Source of the DNA: Pseudocolwellia sp. AS88
GTDB taxonomy: Bacteria; Pseudomonadota; Gammaproteobacteria; Enterobacterales; Alteromonadaceae
Direction of reading: 5' to 3'
DNA length: 49,236 nucleotides
Assembly (NCBI RefSeq): GCF_030551755.1
Contig: NZ_JAUPEC010000030.1
Coordinates: 1 to 49,236, forward strand
Shown here: positions 1 to 9,290 of the stretch, piece after piece
Layout: every line of letters begins with the position of its first letter
Position numbering within the stretch: position 1 is the stretch's first letter
Program-made: the position numbers and the translations under genes
The notes under the pieces: model-generated
Seen by the model: the letters and a program-made list of their open reading frames with translations, nothing else
Databases searched by the model: none
What the model was told of the DNA's origin: nothing

Positions 1-5
1 AATAT

Positions 6-36
6 AAAACGCCCAATGAAGTACATCAGGCGTTTT
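6..36 (-). terminator. Probable terminator of acs
   Basis: The arms AAAACGCC (6-13) and GGCGTTTT (29-36) are exact reverse complements, with a further TGA/TCA pairing inside the loop. On the minus strand the hairpin is followed by a T-rich run. It lies about 60 bases beyond the acs stop codon. Confidence 0.55.
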
Positions 37-97
37 AATTAAATGACTGTCAACCTATATTAGGACGGGTCATTTGTAAACTAAACTTTCCAAAACC

Positions 98-2044
98 TTA
101 TTCACTATGAATAATTCGTTTAGCAATAAGATTATCAACAACAGTAGGGTCGGCTAATGTTGACGTATCACCTAATGTATCAATATCATTCTCGGCAATT
201 TTTCGGAGTATTCTTCTCATGATTTTACCTGAACGTGTTTTAGGTAGACCCGGTGCGTATTGAATATAATCAGGTTTTGCAAAGCGGCCTAACTCTTTTG
301 CTACGAACTCAGTAAGCTCCTTGATAAGCTCATCAGTTTCTACAGCACCTTGCATTAAAGAAACATAAGCATAAACGCCCTGCCCTTTGATCTCATGCGG
401 ATAACCCACAACAGCAGCTTCAGCAACAGCAGGATGAAGTACTAATGCACTTTCAATCTCAGCTGTACCTAAACGATGCCCTGAAACATTAAGTACATCA
501 TCTACACGACCTGTTATCCAATAAAAACCATCTTCATCACGTTTAGCACCATCACCTGTAAAGTAATTTCCAGGATATTGCCCTAAATAGGTATCATAAA
601 AACGTTTGTGATCGCCATAAACACTTCTTAATTGTCCTGGCCAGCTTGCCGTCATTACAAGTAAACCATTATTTTCACCTTCAAGAGTATTACCATCTTT
701 ATCAAATAATGCAGGTTGAACACCAAAAAATGGTTTACCTGCAGCACCAGGCTTCATGTCAACCGCGCCCGGTAAAGAAGTGATCAGAATACCACCTGTT
801 TCAGTTTGCCACCAAGTATCAACAATAGGACATCGAGATTGACCAACCACTTCATAATACCAATGCCAAGCTTCAGGATTAATTGGCTCACCTACTGTAC
901 CTAATAAACGTAGTGATGATAGATCAGCTTGCTCAACTAATTCATTACCCACACTCATTAAAGCTCTTATTGCCGTTGGCGCTGTATAAAAAATATTAAC
1001 TTTATGCTTTTCACATACTTGCCAAAAACGACCCGCATCAGGATAAGTTGGTATGCCTTCAAACACTAAAGTAGTTGCGCCGTTAGCTAATGGTCCGTAA
1101 AAAATATAAGAATGGCCAGTAATCCAACCTGCATCAGCAGTACACCAATAAGTTTCACCCTCTTTATAATCGAAAACATATTTATGAGTCATTGCCGCAT
1201 ATAATAAATAACCACCACAAGTATGAAGAACACCTTTTGGCGTACCTGTAGAGCCTGAGGTATATAAAATAAATAAAGGATCTTCAGCATCCATCTCTTC
1301 AGGTTCACATACCGCAGGATATTTACTGACTTCTTCTGCGTAATCTAAATCAACTTTATCATTCCAATTGATTTCACCACCAGTACGCTTAACCACTACA
1401 ACAGTATTCACATTAGGGCAATCCGCTATCGCAGCATCTACATTTGATTTTAATGGAATAGCCTTACCACCGCGTAAACTTTGATCCGCAGTAAGTACAA
1501 CTTTACAATCAGCATCTACAATACGTGCTCTAATTGATTCTGTTGAAAAGCCACCAAATACCACTGAGTGAACAGCACCTATACGAGCACACGCCAACAT
1601 TGCATAACCCACTTCAGGGATCATCGGCATATAAATACAAACACGATCGCCTTTTTTAACACCTCTTGCTTTTAAAAGGTTAGCAAAACGGCATACATGA
1701 TCATGTAACTGTTGATAGCTAATACGATCATCTTCATCTGGGTTATCTCCCTCAAAAATAATCGCGGTATCATTTGCTTTAGTCGCTAAATGGCGATCGA
1801 TACAATTGTATGATGCATTTAATTTACCACCAGAAAACCATTTAATATCCGCCGTTTTAAGGTCAACATCAGAAACGCTATCCCAAGGTTTATACCAATC
1901 TAAAAACTTATCTGCTTGTTCCGCCCAAAATAGATCAGGTTGCTCAATTGATTTTTTGTACATAGCATCGTATGTTGCACTATCAATATGAGTATGCTGT
2001 TTAGCACTTTCTAAAACAGGGTAAAGGGTCTTTAAATCTTGCAT
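98..2044 (-). CDS. acs: Acetyl-CoA synthetase (AMP-forming)
   Basis: This enzyme activates acetate with ATP and CoA to acetyl-CoA by way of acetyl-AMP, in the cytoplasm, and lets cells scavenge acetate. The 648-residue length is that of bacterial Acs. The AMP-binding P-loop [11 protein letters not shown] lies at residues 261-271, and the C-terminal motif [11 protein letters not shown] carries the catalytic lysine (about K607), which in this family is switched off by acetylation. The N-terminal ACAS domain spans roughly residues 20-85. It stands alone: no actP, acetylase or deacetylase gene is next to it, and a terminator-like hairpin follows. The start ATG is preceded by AAGGAAGGCCC, a good ribosome site. 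The family assignment is close to certain. Confidence 0.97.
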   Translation of the reverse strand: MQDLKTLYPVLESAKQHTHIDSATYDAMYKKSIEQPDLFWAEQADKFLDWYKPWDSVSDVDLKTADIKWFSGGKLNASYNCIDRHLATKANDTAIIFEGDNPDEDDRISYQQLHDHVCRFANLLKARGVKKGDRVCIYMPMIPEVGYAMLACARIGAVHSVVFGGFSTESIRARIVDADCKVVLTADQSLRGGKAIPLKSNVDAAIADCPNVNTVVVVKRTGGEINWNDKVDLDYAEEVSKYPAVCEPEEMDAEDPLFILYTSGSTGTPKGVLHTCGGYLLYAAMTHKYVFDYKEGETYWCTADAGWITGHSYIFYGPLANGATTLVFEGIPTYPDAGRFWQVCEKHKVNIFYTAPTAIRALMSVGNELVEQADLSSLRLLGTVGEPINPEAWHWYYEVVGQSRCPIVDTWWQTETGGILITSLPGAVDMKPGAAGKPFFGVQPALFDKDGNTLEGENNGLLVMTASWPGQLRSVYGDHKRFYDTYLGQYPGNYFTGDGAKRDEDGFYWITGRVDDVLNVSGHRLGTAEIESALVLHPAVAEAAVVGYPHEIKGQGVYAYVSLMQGAVETDELIKELTEFVAKELGRFAKPDYIQYAPGLPKTRSGKIMRRILRKIAENDIDTLGDTSTLADPTVVDNLIAKRIIHSE

Positions 2045-2396
2045 GGGCCTTCCTTTATTTTGTGAAACTTAAACGCTGGTCATTTAATGAAAACACATTA
2101 AATCATAACTACGTTGAATAAAATTAATTAAACCAATCATATATTAACTAAGCTAGTTGGCATACTCGACTAAAGTCGAAACTTTAGAGATTTATAACAA
2201 TGTATTGAAGAAATAATAACAATTCAAGAGAAGTAAAATGACAATACGCATACTTTGCCCACAATCATGCTTATTTTCACTGATAAACTTTTTATTTGAG
2301 CTAATAAAATGAATAGCTGTTTCTGGGAGAGATGATAGATTTCGAAGATATGTACTTTATTTGAAAGGATTTTTATTTAATGTATTTATTAAAACA
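2045..2396. other. Intergenic region upstream of acs
   Basis: About 350 bases separate the acs start from the rplS terminator. The stretch is AT-rich and must carry the acs promoter. A small perfect hairpin, CTAAAGT-CGAA-ACTTTAG, lies at 2170-2187. No open frame of credible length is present, and I cannot place a promoter or a CRP site with confidence. Confidence 0.4.
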
Positions 2397-2430
2397 AAAA
2401 AACCTGTGTTGTTTCCAACACAGGTTTTTT
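2397..2430 (-). terminator. Rho-independent terminator of the rpsP-rplS operon
   Basis: A perfect 15-bp inverted repeat, AAAAAACCTGTGTTG (2397-2411) and its complement (2416-2430), encloses a TTTC loop. The A/T ends give a U-run in either direction. It sits 35 bases past the rplS stop codon and closes the ribosomal operon on the minus strand. Confidence 0.9.
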
Positions 2431-2464
2431 CAAGCTAATCAGTAAATTTCTTAAATGTAAGAAA

Positions 2465-2818
2465 TTACTTTTTACCCAACTTCTCTTTGATACGTGCAGA
2501 GCGACCTGAACGTTCACGAAGATAGTAAAGTTTAGCTTGACGAACATCACCGCGACGTTTGACTTCAATAGAGTCAACGATAGGGCTATGTGTCTGGAAT
2601 ACACGTTCTACGCCAACACCGTTAGATATTTTACGAACAGTGAATGCAGAATTGATGCCACGGTTTTTTATAGCAATAACTACGCCTTCAAATGCTTGTA
2701 GACGAGATTTATCACCTTCTGTAACTTTTACTTGTACAACAACAGTATCACCTGGTGAATATGCTGGTACATCTTTTTTCATTTGCTCAGCTTCAAGCTG
2801 TTTAATAATATTACTCAT
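2465..2818 (-). CDS. rplS: 50S ribosomal protein L19
   Basis: L19 is a large-subunit protein located at the 30S-50S interface. The 117-residue length and the sequence (opening [16 protein letters not shown], with a central [13 protein letters not shown] and the ending [10 protein letters not shown]) are those of gammaproteobacterial L19. It is the last gene of the rpsP-rimM-trmD-rplS operon, 12 bases after trmD, and is followed by a strong terminator. The start is preceded by AGGAAGGTATT on the coding strand. Nothing is unusual in it. Confidence 0.98.
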   Translation of the reverse strand: MSNIIKQLEAEQMKKDVPAYSPGDTVVVQVKVTEGDKSRLQAFEGVVIAIKNRGINSAFTVRKISNGVGVERVFQTHSPIVDSIEVKRRGDVRQAKLYYLRERSGRSARIKEKLGKK

Positions 2819-2830
2819 AATACCTTCTTC

Positions 2831-3640
2831 CTAGGTTTCACAGTCATCAACAATCTTTTCACCATTCTTAATTAAGAGTAGCTGTTTTTCTTGTTCCGCT
2901 GTCAGAGCTAGGTTAGTTAATAGTTCTGGTCTTCTAGTCCATGTTCTTTCCAAAGACTTAAATTGACGCCACTGTTCTATACGTTTGTGATCACCACTTA
3001 GCAACACTTTAGGTACTGATTTTTCTTCCGAAGAAGAAGTAGTCAATACTTCTGGCCTTGTGTAATGCGGACAATCTAATAAACCTTCAGAAAATGAATC
3101 CTGTTCGGCTGATTGTTCGTGTCCTAATACACCAGGAACAAAGCGTGCTATAGCATCGATTACGTTCATGGCAGGTAATTCCCCACCACTTAGTACATAA
3201 TCACCAACAGACCATTCTTCGTCGATATCCGACTCAATTAGTCTCTCGTCTATGCCTTCATAACGTCCTGCTATAAATATCAGTCGGTCATGTTGTGATA
3301 ATTCGCGTACGCCAGCTTGATCTAATTTACGGCCTTGCGGAGATAAATAAATAACCTTAGCCTTCTTTTTATCAGAAGTACCATCAACATCTGCTGCAGC
3401 ACGTGCAGCAATAATGGCATCTCGTAGTGGTTGAACCATCATCAGCATTCCTGGACCACCGCCATAAGGTCGGTCATCAACAGTGCGATGTTTATCATGA
3501 GTAAAATCACGAGGATTCCACTTATGAAAGTCAATCAAACCATTACGAATTGCTCGGCCAGTTACCCCATACTCAGTGATTGCATCAAACATTTCTGGAA
3601 AAAGGCTTATCACCCCTATCCATAATTTGCAGTTACTCAC
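2831..3640 (-). CDS. trmD: tRNA (guanine-37-N1)-methyltransferase
   Basis: TrmD uses S-adenosylmethionine to methylate G37 next to the anticodon, which prevents +1 frameshifting. It belongs to the SPOUT family with a trefoil-knot SAM site. Visible signatures are ISLFPEMF near the N-terminus, [25 protein letters not shown] and [15 protein letters not shown] in the knot region. The 269 residues are slightly longer than the E. coli enzyme. The start is a GTG only three bases after the rimM stop; E. coli TrmD begins at the equivalent of W7, where no start codon exists here, so GTG at 3640 is the only reasonable start. The tight spacing suggests translational coupling to rimM. Confidence 0.97.
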   Translation of the reverse strand: MSNCKLWIGVISLFPEMFDAITEYGVTGRAIRNGLIDFHKWNPRDFTHDKHRTVDDRPYGGGPGMLMMVQPLRDAIIAARAAADVDGTSDKKKAKVIYLSPQGRKLDQAGVRELSQHDRLIFIAGRYEGIDERLIESDIDEEWSVGDYVLSGGELPAMNVIDAIARFVPGVLGHEQSAEQDSFSEGLLDCPHYTRPEVLTTSSSEEKSVPKVLLSGDHKRIEQWRQFKSLERTWTRRPELLTNLALTAEQEKQLLLIKNGEKIVDDCET

Positions 3641-3643
3641 GAG

Positions 3644-4174
3644 TTAAAAACCTGGATCCCAGTCAACACAAATTTGTTTAGTTTCTAAACTAACTGACTC
3701 TACAACTTGCTCAAATAAGTAAGGGATTAACCTTTCTTTTTTGCCAAATCCATCATTTAGATTAGCTTTTACAACCAGTACATCATTAGCGCCAGTTTCC
3801 ATAACATCAGAAACACTACCAAGGTTATAACCTTGAGTAGTAACAACGGACATGCCTATTAAGTCACGCCAATAGAATTCACCTTCAGGCAGTTCCGGTA
3901 GCGATTTTTCATTTACAATAATTTCAGAACCTACATATGCTTGCGCAATATCTCGGTCGTCAACATTTGCAATTTTGACAATAAGTGAGCTGTTGTGTCG
4001 ACGCCAATCAGTAACTTCTACTGATTGCGTTTTATTTCCTAATTTTAAAGACCAAGGAAAATAGTCTAAAATGGCTTCTTGGTCGTCAGTAAACGAATGG
4101 ATCTTTAACCAACCTTTGATGCCATAGACTGCGCCTACTTTACCTAAAGTGATTTCTTTACCTAATTCTTCCAC
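3644..4174 (-). CDS. rimM: 16S rRNA processing protein RimM
   Basis: RimM is an assembly factor that binds S19 and helps mature the head of the 30S subunit. The 176-residue protein has the N-terminal RimM beta-barrel (ITLGKVGAVYGIKGWLKIHSF at about residues 8-28) and a C-terminal PRC-type barrel with GEFYWRDLIGM and ETGANDVLVVK. It lies 28 bases after rpsP and three bases before trmD, the normal order of this operon. Confidence 0.96.
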   Translation of the reverse strand: MEELGKEITLGKVGAVYGIKGWLKIHSFTDDQEAILDYFPWSLKLGNKTQSVEVTDWRRHNSSLIVKIANVDDRDIAQAYVGSEIIVNEKSLPELPEGEFYWRDLIGMSVVTTQGYNLGSVSDVMETGANDVLVVKANLNDGFGKKERLIPYLFEQVVESVSLETKQICVDWDPGF

Positions 4175-4202
4175 AATGACTCCTAAAACCTTCTAAGCAT
4201 AA

Positions 4203-4451
4203 TTAAGCTGCTACTTGAGCATCTTTAACTAACTTAGCTACACGATCAGATAAACCAGCACCTTGACCAACCCAATGGTTGATACGGTCTAGGTCTAAGC
4301 GTAATTTCTCAGCTTGACCTTGTGCTGTTGGGTTGAAGAAACCAACTTTCTCGATGAAACGACCATCGCGAGAGTTACGGCTATCTGCAACTACAACCTG
4401 ATAAAATGGACGCTTTTTAGCGCCACCACGAGCTAAACGAATGGTAACCAT
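4203..4451 (-). CDS. rpsP: 30S ribosomal protein S16
   Basis: S16 is needed for early 30S assembly. The 82-residue protein begins [20 protein letters not shown], the standard S16 N-terminus. The open frame extends another 57 codons upstream (to 4622), but that extension does not resemble S16, and the ATG at 4451 is preceded by GAGGGCGAT, a good ribosome site, so the shorter start is chosen. First gene of rpsP-rimM-trmD-rplS; its promoter must lie between 4452 and about 4640. Confidence 0.96.
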   Translation of the reverse strand: MVTIRLARGGAKKRPFYQVVVADSRNSRDGRFIEKVGFFNPTAQGQAEKLRLDLDRINHWVGQGAGLSDRVAKLVKDAQVAA

Positions 4452-4642
4452 ATCGCCCTCTATTATATTAAGTGTTAAAACGGATTTTCCAGACACTTCC
4501 GTCACCATAGTGACAGAAAAGCTCGCGTATTCTACGCTTTTACATAGAAAATGCAAATGATATCTGGATGTGAAGTGAAAACTTGCTAATAAATAAACTG
4601 TGAACGATTTATTTATCAGCAAATATGGTGAACTAGCCTTTT

Positions 4643-6334
4643 TTAGGTGCTAATTCTTTTGTATTGACGATATTCTGGATTCCAAAAATTACGATCAATT
4701 TTTGCCAGTAACATTTCGTCATTAATTTCTAATGCTAAACCTTGCTTGTAAGCAACTTTAGCTACAGCAAAGGCTATTTTCTTACTAAGTTGTGCAATAG
4801 ATGTTAGAGGCGGTAATAACTCCCCTTTGCCTGTATTAGCTAAAGGTGATTCACTTGCAAGCATTTCACTCGCTACCATTAACATTTCATCGGTTACACG
4901 ACTAATATTTGCAGCAACAACCCCTAAACCTAAACCTGGAAATATATAACTGTTATTACATTGAGGTATTGGATAGGTTTTACCTTGAAAGTGAACAGGA
5001 GTAAATGGACTCCCCGTAGCAATAATTACTTCACCATCGCACCATTCAATTACATCAATAGGCTTTGCTTCAACTTGCTTTATAGGGTTACTCAACGGGA
5101 ATATAATAGGCAAGTTACAATGAGATTTCATTGTTCTGATTAATTCTTCAGTGAATAATCCTGAAACACCAGAAACACCAATTAAAATATCAGGATGAAC
5201 GTTATTAACAACTTCTAATAATGTAGGTGAAGAGTCACTTGTATTCCAGGCTGCTATATTAGATAAGGACTGACATAACTTGCTTTGAAAATCTCTTAAA
5301 CCTTCCATACCTTCTATAAGCAAACCTGAACGGTCTATCATATAAATTTGGCTTCTTGCTTGTTCAGGTGAAATCCCTTCACTGATCATTTGTGTAATAA
5401 TTTGCTCTGCAATACCACAACCTGCTGAACCAGAACCTACAAAAACAACTTTTTGTTCAGAAAGCTTAGCACCTTTGGCTCTACATGCTGCTAATAATGA
5501 ACCTACAGTTACGCAAGCTGTTCCTTGTATATCATCATTAAAACAACAAATTTCATCACGATATTTAGTCAGTAATGGAGTTGCGTTAGGCTGCGCAAAA
5601 TCTTCAAATTGCAATAAAACACGTGGCCAACGACGTTTGACTGCAGTAATAAACATATCAACAAATTCGTTATATTCTTCCTGTCCAATACGCTTATGAC
5701 GACGTCCCATGTACATAGGATCAGCTAATAGCTTTTCATTATTTGTTCCTACATCAAGCATTACAGGTAATGTATAAGCTGGGCTAATACCACCACAAGC
5801 GGTATATAATGAAAGCTTACCAATAGGTATACCCATACCGCCAATACCTTGATCGCCTAAACCTAAAATTCGCTCACCATCGGTAACAACAATAACTTTA
5901 ACTTTATTTTTTGTCGCATTGCGTAGAATGTCGTCCATGCTATGACGTTCTTCATAAGAGATAAATAAACCTCTTGAGCTTCTATATATATCTGAAAACT
6001 GCTCACAAGCATCACCAACCGTTGGTGTATATATGATAGGCATCATCTCAGCTAAATGAGCTTGTACCAGCTTATAAAATAAAGTTTCGTTATTATCGTG
6101 AATCGCCCTTAAATAAATATGCTTATTTAAATCTTCATCAAAACTTTTGTATTGCATGTAAGCGCGTTCAACTTGCTCATCAATCGTTTCATAACGAGGA
6201 GGTAAAAGACCTGTTAAATTGAAATTTGCTCGCTCTTCAGAACTAAAAGCACTGCCTTTATTTAATAAAGGAGTTTCTAATAATGAAGGACCTGAAAACG
6301 GTATATATAACGGATGTTTTTTATTGTTGGTCAT
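4643..6334 (-). CDS. maeA: NAD-dependent malic enzyme
   Basis: It decarboxylates malate to pyruvate with reduction of NAD, feeding gluconeogenic or acetyl-CoA metabolism. The 563-residue length fits the MaeA/SfcA type and not the longer MaeB type, which has a phosphotransacetylase tail. Visible features are the catalytic tyrosine in [12 protein letters not shown] (Y102), the [12 protein letters not shown] segment with the lysine base near K173, the metal-binding FEDF (about 243-246) and FNDDIQGT (265-271), and the nucleotide loop VGSGSAGCG (299-307). It is monocistronic as far as can be seen, between rpsP and iscX on the same strand. Confidence 0.96.
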   Translation of the reverse strand: MTNNKKHPLYIPFSGPSLLETPLLNKGSAFSSEERANFNLTGLLPPRYETIDEQVERAYMQYKSFDEDLNKHIYLRAIHDNNETLFYKLVQAHLAEMMPIIYTPTVGDACEQFSDIYRSSRGLFISYEERHSMDDILRNATKNKVKVIVVTDGERILGLGDQGIGGMGIPIGKLSLYTACGGISPAYTLPVMLDVGTNNEKLLADPMYMGRRHKRIGQEEYNEFVDMFITAVKRRWPRVLLQFEDFAQPNATPLLTKYRDEICCFNDDIQGTACVTVGSLLAACRAKGAKLSEQKVVFVGSGSAGCGIAEQIITQMISEGISPEQARSQIYMIDRSGLLIEGMEGLRDFQSKLCQSLSNIAAWNTSDSSPTLLEVVNNVHPDILIGVSGVSGLFTEELIRTMKSHCNLPIIFPLSNPIKQVEAKPIDVIEWCDGEVIIATGSPFTPVHFQGKTYPIPQCNNSYIFPGLGLGVVAANISRVTDEMLMVASEMLASESPLANTGKGELLPPLTSIAQLSKKIAFAVAKVAYKQGLALEINDEMLLAKIDRNFWNPEYRQYKRIST

Positions 6335-6489
6335 AGTAATTTGAGTGACTTTCTCTTGTTGAATTTTTTATAATTGGTATGCGAAGAACAAAGCTCCACA
6401 CTATTGTAAATAGGCTAACATAAATTCTTATTAATGCTTAATGAAAAAGCCAAGTTATAACGCTAAATGTCATTTAAAATTAACACAAA

Positions 6490-6690
6490 TCAATCTACTT
6501 CTGATAACCAAGCAAGTTGAATTGCTTCAAGCACCCTTTCACCGCAATGTTCAGGATCATCATCAAAATTTTCTAATGCTAAAACCCACTTATTTAATTG
6601 TGTAAAATTAAGTTTCATTGGGTCAGCATCAGGATGTTCTTCCATAAGATCTAATGCAATGTCTAACGAGTCTGTCCAACGATATCCCAT
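6490..6690 (-). CDS. iscX: Iron-sulfur cluster assembly protein IscX
   Basis: IscX is a small acidic protein that binds IscS and iron and modulates Fe-S cluster assembly. The 66-residue sequence has the family pattern: W-T-D-S near residue 5, a DFDDDPE-like acidic stretch (FDDDPEHCGE) and a C-terminal LEAIQLAWLSEVD. The start is preceded by AAAAAGGAAAACGTT. In most gammaproteobacteria iscX is the last gene of the isc operon after fdx; here it stands alone behind malic enzyme with no other isc gene in view. Confidence 0.93.
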   Translation of the reverse strand: MGYRWTDSLDIALDLMEEHPDADPMKLNFTQLNKWVLALENFDDDPEHCGERVLEAIQLAWLSEVD

Positions 6691-7375
6691 AACGTTTTCC
6701 TTTTTATTTAATTAATAAGTGAAACCACATTGCATCTACAATTAACATTAAAACTAACCATAAGAAAATTAAACGCGCTTTCTTACAATATTTGCATTGT
6801 GTATGCCACCAAGATTTTTTCATTATTTTCAGATTTAAATATTCTAATAAGGATCATTATAGCACTGACCTATAAGTTAAAGCTTAGGTTTATCATATTG
6901 ATTATTGAATTATCCTCACAAGATAAGACCTCGTCAGCCTAAAGATTATTTCACTATAAACAGATATCAATTCTCATGATTAAAATCGTATTACATTATT
7001 AAAACTTTTTTATATGCATCAACTTTTCACTGAATGAATTTATGCGCTAATAATAAAGATATTAACGATAAAACACCTTCAATAGCTGATGACGGATCAA
7101 CAGCTTTTAGTTTTGCTGATAGCGCAATGCAACCATTGTCTTGCTATAGCCACCATCCCCTTAGGTACAATCACATAAATAACAACAACTTACACAACCT
7201 AAACTCTGGGTAAGCAATTACGTCTAATATTTTTATTTCCCCCTCTAACGTCGTTATTTTTATTGCTAATAGCCAGCTATTAGTCAAGAAAAATGCCTTG
7301 TTAAAGAATTAAATTCCAACATTATGAGGCCAATGAATCATTTAAGTCAGTTTTAATATATATTATTTTCACTAA

Positions 7376-7585
7376 ACCAAATTAAATCAATTTTTTACAA
7401 AATCCATTATCCAAAGTTCAGGTTATATAGTAAGTAATACGCGTAGTGCTGGTTTCAAAACGATAGATTTCATTCTAAAAAATGAAACAGATGGCGAACC
7501 TGAAGAAGCTATTCTTGAGATTAAGATAGATACAAATGAAACCGAATCACGCACTTATTTCAGTCAAACAATTACGATGGAATAA
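7376..7585 (+). pseudogene. Start-less coding remnant, family unknown
   Basis: A frame is open for 69 codons from just after a TAA (7373-7375) to a TAA at 7583-7585 but has no ATG, GTG or TTG in its first part. The translation has the mixed composition of a real protein (for example ETDGEPEEAILEIKIDTN, then SRTYFSQTITME) rather than the low-complexity peptides typical of AT-rich noise. It may be the C-terminal tail of a gene whose 5' part has been deleted. I do not recognise the family. Confidence 0.35.
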
Positions 7586-7629
7586 ATAAGTTAAAAACCT
7601 TTTTAGGTAGAATAACTAATGATAAATAT

Positions 7630-7661
7630 AAAAATGGCGAATATTTCTATTCGCCATTTTT
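7630..7661 (-). terminator. Rho-independent terminator of moeA
   Basis: A perfect 14-bp stem, AAAAATGGCGAATA (7630-7643) with its complement at 7648-7661 around a TTTC loop, has U-runs available in both directions. It lies about 30 bases beyond the moeA stop codon and would also stop any plus-strand transcription from the remnant region. Confidence 0.88.
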
Positions 7662-7689
7662 ATTTAATACCTTTGTTAAAAGTATGCCG

Positions 7690-8955
7690 CTAGTGCTGGA
7701 TCACTGAGTCAAATAATTGCACTGTAACCAATTCATTAGCTGATATATTGCCTTGTTCTGCAGGCAGTACTATATAACAATTAGCTTTAGCTAAACTCGT
7801 CAATACTCCTGAGCCTTGATTTCCAGTACTTGATACCAACATTTCACTTTGCTCGTTTGTACTTAAAATACCGCGTTGAAAATCCATTCTTCCTGGTGAC
7901 TTTCTAATATTCGTTGCAGTTTTAACTCTTAATTTAACAGGAGCTGCGTTAATACAATTCTGCATTTTAGTAAGTGCAGGCACGGCTAACATATGAGCCG
8001 TAACGGTTGCAGAAACAGGATTGCCTGGTAATCCAAAAAACACGCTATTAGGAAGTTTACCAAAAGCAAAAGGCTTACCTGGTTTCATGGCTATTTTCCA
8101 AAAGCTAATATCACCCAATTCATCTAATACTTCTTTGGTATAATCGGCTTCTCCAACAGATACACCACCAGAACTAAAAATCGCATCAGCTTCTTTATCT
8201 GCTTTAATAAAGGCATCTGTAATGGCTTGTTTATCGTCTTTTATTACACCTAACTTTAAAACATTAATATTCAATTTCTCCAGCATCGCAGCTAAAGTAA
8301 AACTGTTACTTTCGAATATATCGCCTTCTGTTAAGCTTTCGCCAGGTAATTTAAGCTCATCACCCGTAGAAATTAATGCGACAGTGAGTTTTCTATATAC
8401 AGCAACGGTAGGAACACCTAATGAAGCTAAAACACCTACGTCTATTGCCGATAACTTTCTACCTTGCTCAAACACGACTTGGTTTTCTTTAATGTCTTCT
8501 CCTGCATATCTCACATTATCGCCCTGCTCTTTAGGCTCTAAAAAAGTAATATGAGATAAACCATCAGCTTGATTATTAACAACTTCACAATTCTCTTGCA
8601 TCTCAACAGTATCACAACCTTTTGGTAATTTAGCGCCAGTCATAATGCGAACACATTGTCCTGCCAAACATTCACCTTGAAAAGGTTCGCCAGCCATAGA
8701 ACGACCAATAAGCGTTAAGGTATTAGCTGAGTTTTGATCGGTGAAGCTTTCTTTTGCAAAAGCATAACCATCCATTGCTGAATTATTATGTGGAGGAACA
8801 TTTAAAGGGCTTTTGGTTACATTCGCTAACACTCTATTTAATGCTTCGCTTATTGATACCTCTTCCGTTTCAGTGACCGACGGAACTTGATTAAGTATGT
8901 TTGATAAGGCTTGTTCGAATGGCAATAAATTTGGTGCTGAGTAGCAGTCAACCAT
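7690..8955 (-). CDS. moeA: Molybdopterin molybdenumtransferase MoeA
   Basis: MoeA inserts molybdenum into adenylylated molybdopterin, the metal-insertion step of Moco synthesis. The sequence shows NSAMDGYAFA near residue 55, GDELKLPGE, the MoaB/Mog-like nucleotide site FSSGGVSVGEADY, MKPGKPFAFG and FFGLPGNPVSA. The frame opens at a TTG (8982), but the ATG at 8955 is preceded by AGAGAG and gives 421 residues, close to E. coli MoeA, so that start is preferred. It faces away from the moaA operon, with about 300 bases between the coding starts. The adenylyltransferase partner would be MoaB (11040-11594), since no mog gene is visible. Confidence 0.95.
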   Translation of the reverse strand: MVDCYSAPNLLPFEQALSNILNQVPSVTETEEVSISEALNRVLANVTKSPLNVPPHNNSAMDGYAFAKESFTDQNSANTLTLIGRSMAGEPFQGECLAGQCVRIMTGAKLPKGCDTVEMQENCEVVNNQADGLSHITFLEPKEQGDNVRYAGEDIKENQVVFEQGRKLSAIDVGVLASLGVPTVAVYRKLTVALISTGDELKLPGESLTEGDIFESNSFTLAAMLEKLNINVLKLGVIKDDKQAITDAFIKADKEADAIFSSGGVSVGEADYTKEVLDELGDISFWKIAMKPGKPFAFGKLPNSVFFGLPGNPVSATVTAHMLAVPALTKMQNCINAAPVKLRVKTATNIRKSPGRMDFQRGILSTNEQSEMLVSSTGNQGSGVLTSLAKANCYIVLPAEQGNISANELVTVQLFDSVIQH

Positions 8956-9159
8956 GGTTTTTAACTCTCTCGTTTGATTCAATTGGGGATTTTATAAAAT
9001 ACACTGGAATTAATTTCATAAAAAGTGTGTCTTATTACCAAGCTATAATAAATATGTTGATAATAAAAATATACTTTATGAACTTCATAGCATTTAAAAT
9101 TATATTACTATGGTAAACCAAAATTAAGGTATAGTAATACTCAAATTATTCGCCGAGCT

Positions 9160-9290
9160 TCTCTAGCTACCCCAATTATCACGACTTGAATATGGTCATG
9201 TTTGGAATGTTAGTTTAGCCGTGGTTTTAATACAAAACCGCCAGGGTTTGCATGGAAACGTGTAAGCCTCCCCACATTTGGAAAGGTGAG
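9160..9290 (+). promoter_or_regulatory. Candidate molybdenum-cofactor (Moco) riboswitch
   Basis: The leader just before moaA is strongly structured. A hairpin GGTTTT-AATAC-AAAACC (9223-9239) is followed by CGCCAG, then an 11-bp hairpin with a GAAA tetraloop at about 9246-9269 (GGGTTTGCATG, GAAA, CGTGTAAGCCT), then CTCCCC (9268-9273) that can pair with one mismatch to GGTGAG (9285-9290), which is the moaA ribosome binding site. A GAAA-capped hairpin beside a sequestering stem upstream of moaA is what is known of the Moco RNA motif in gammaproteobacteria. The 5' limit is a guess. I infer translational control: ligand binding would mask the ribosome site when Moco is plentiful. Confidence 0.65.

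Larger units (their letters stand above)
6691..7689. other. Gene-poor 1-kb region between iscX and moeA
   Basis: This AT-rich stretch has no convincing intact gene. It contains a short plus-strand frame of 70 codons (6730-6942) that is low-complexity and leucine/isoleucine-rich, a 59-codon frame from an ATG at 7034 to a TAA at 7211-7213 with no recognisable family, and a start-less coding-like remnant at 7376-7585. The moeA terminator lies at 7630-7661. The whole looks like eroded coding DNA. Confidence 0.5.

Noticed and set aside
4452-4622. 57-codon N-terminal extension of S16
   Set aside because: S16 normally begins at [10 protein letters not shown], where a good ribosome site is present; the extension is not S16-like.
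6730-6942. 70-codon plus-strand frame as a small membrane protein
   Set aside because: AT-rich, leucine/isoleucine-rich low-complexity translation, with no recognisable family or clear ribosome site.
8222-8554. 110-codon plus-strand frame
   Set aside because: Lies entirely opposite moeA and has no protein-like features of its own.
9252-9290. Longer moaA start at an ATG 13 codons upstream
   Set aside because: The ATG lies within the GAAA hairpin of the leader, has no ribosome site, and the added residues do not match MoaA proteins.
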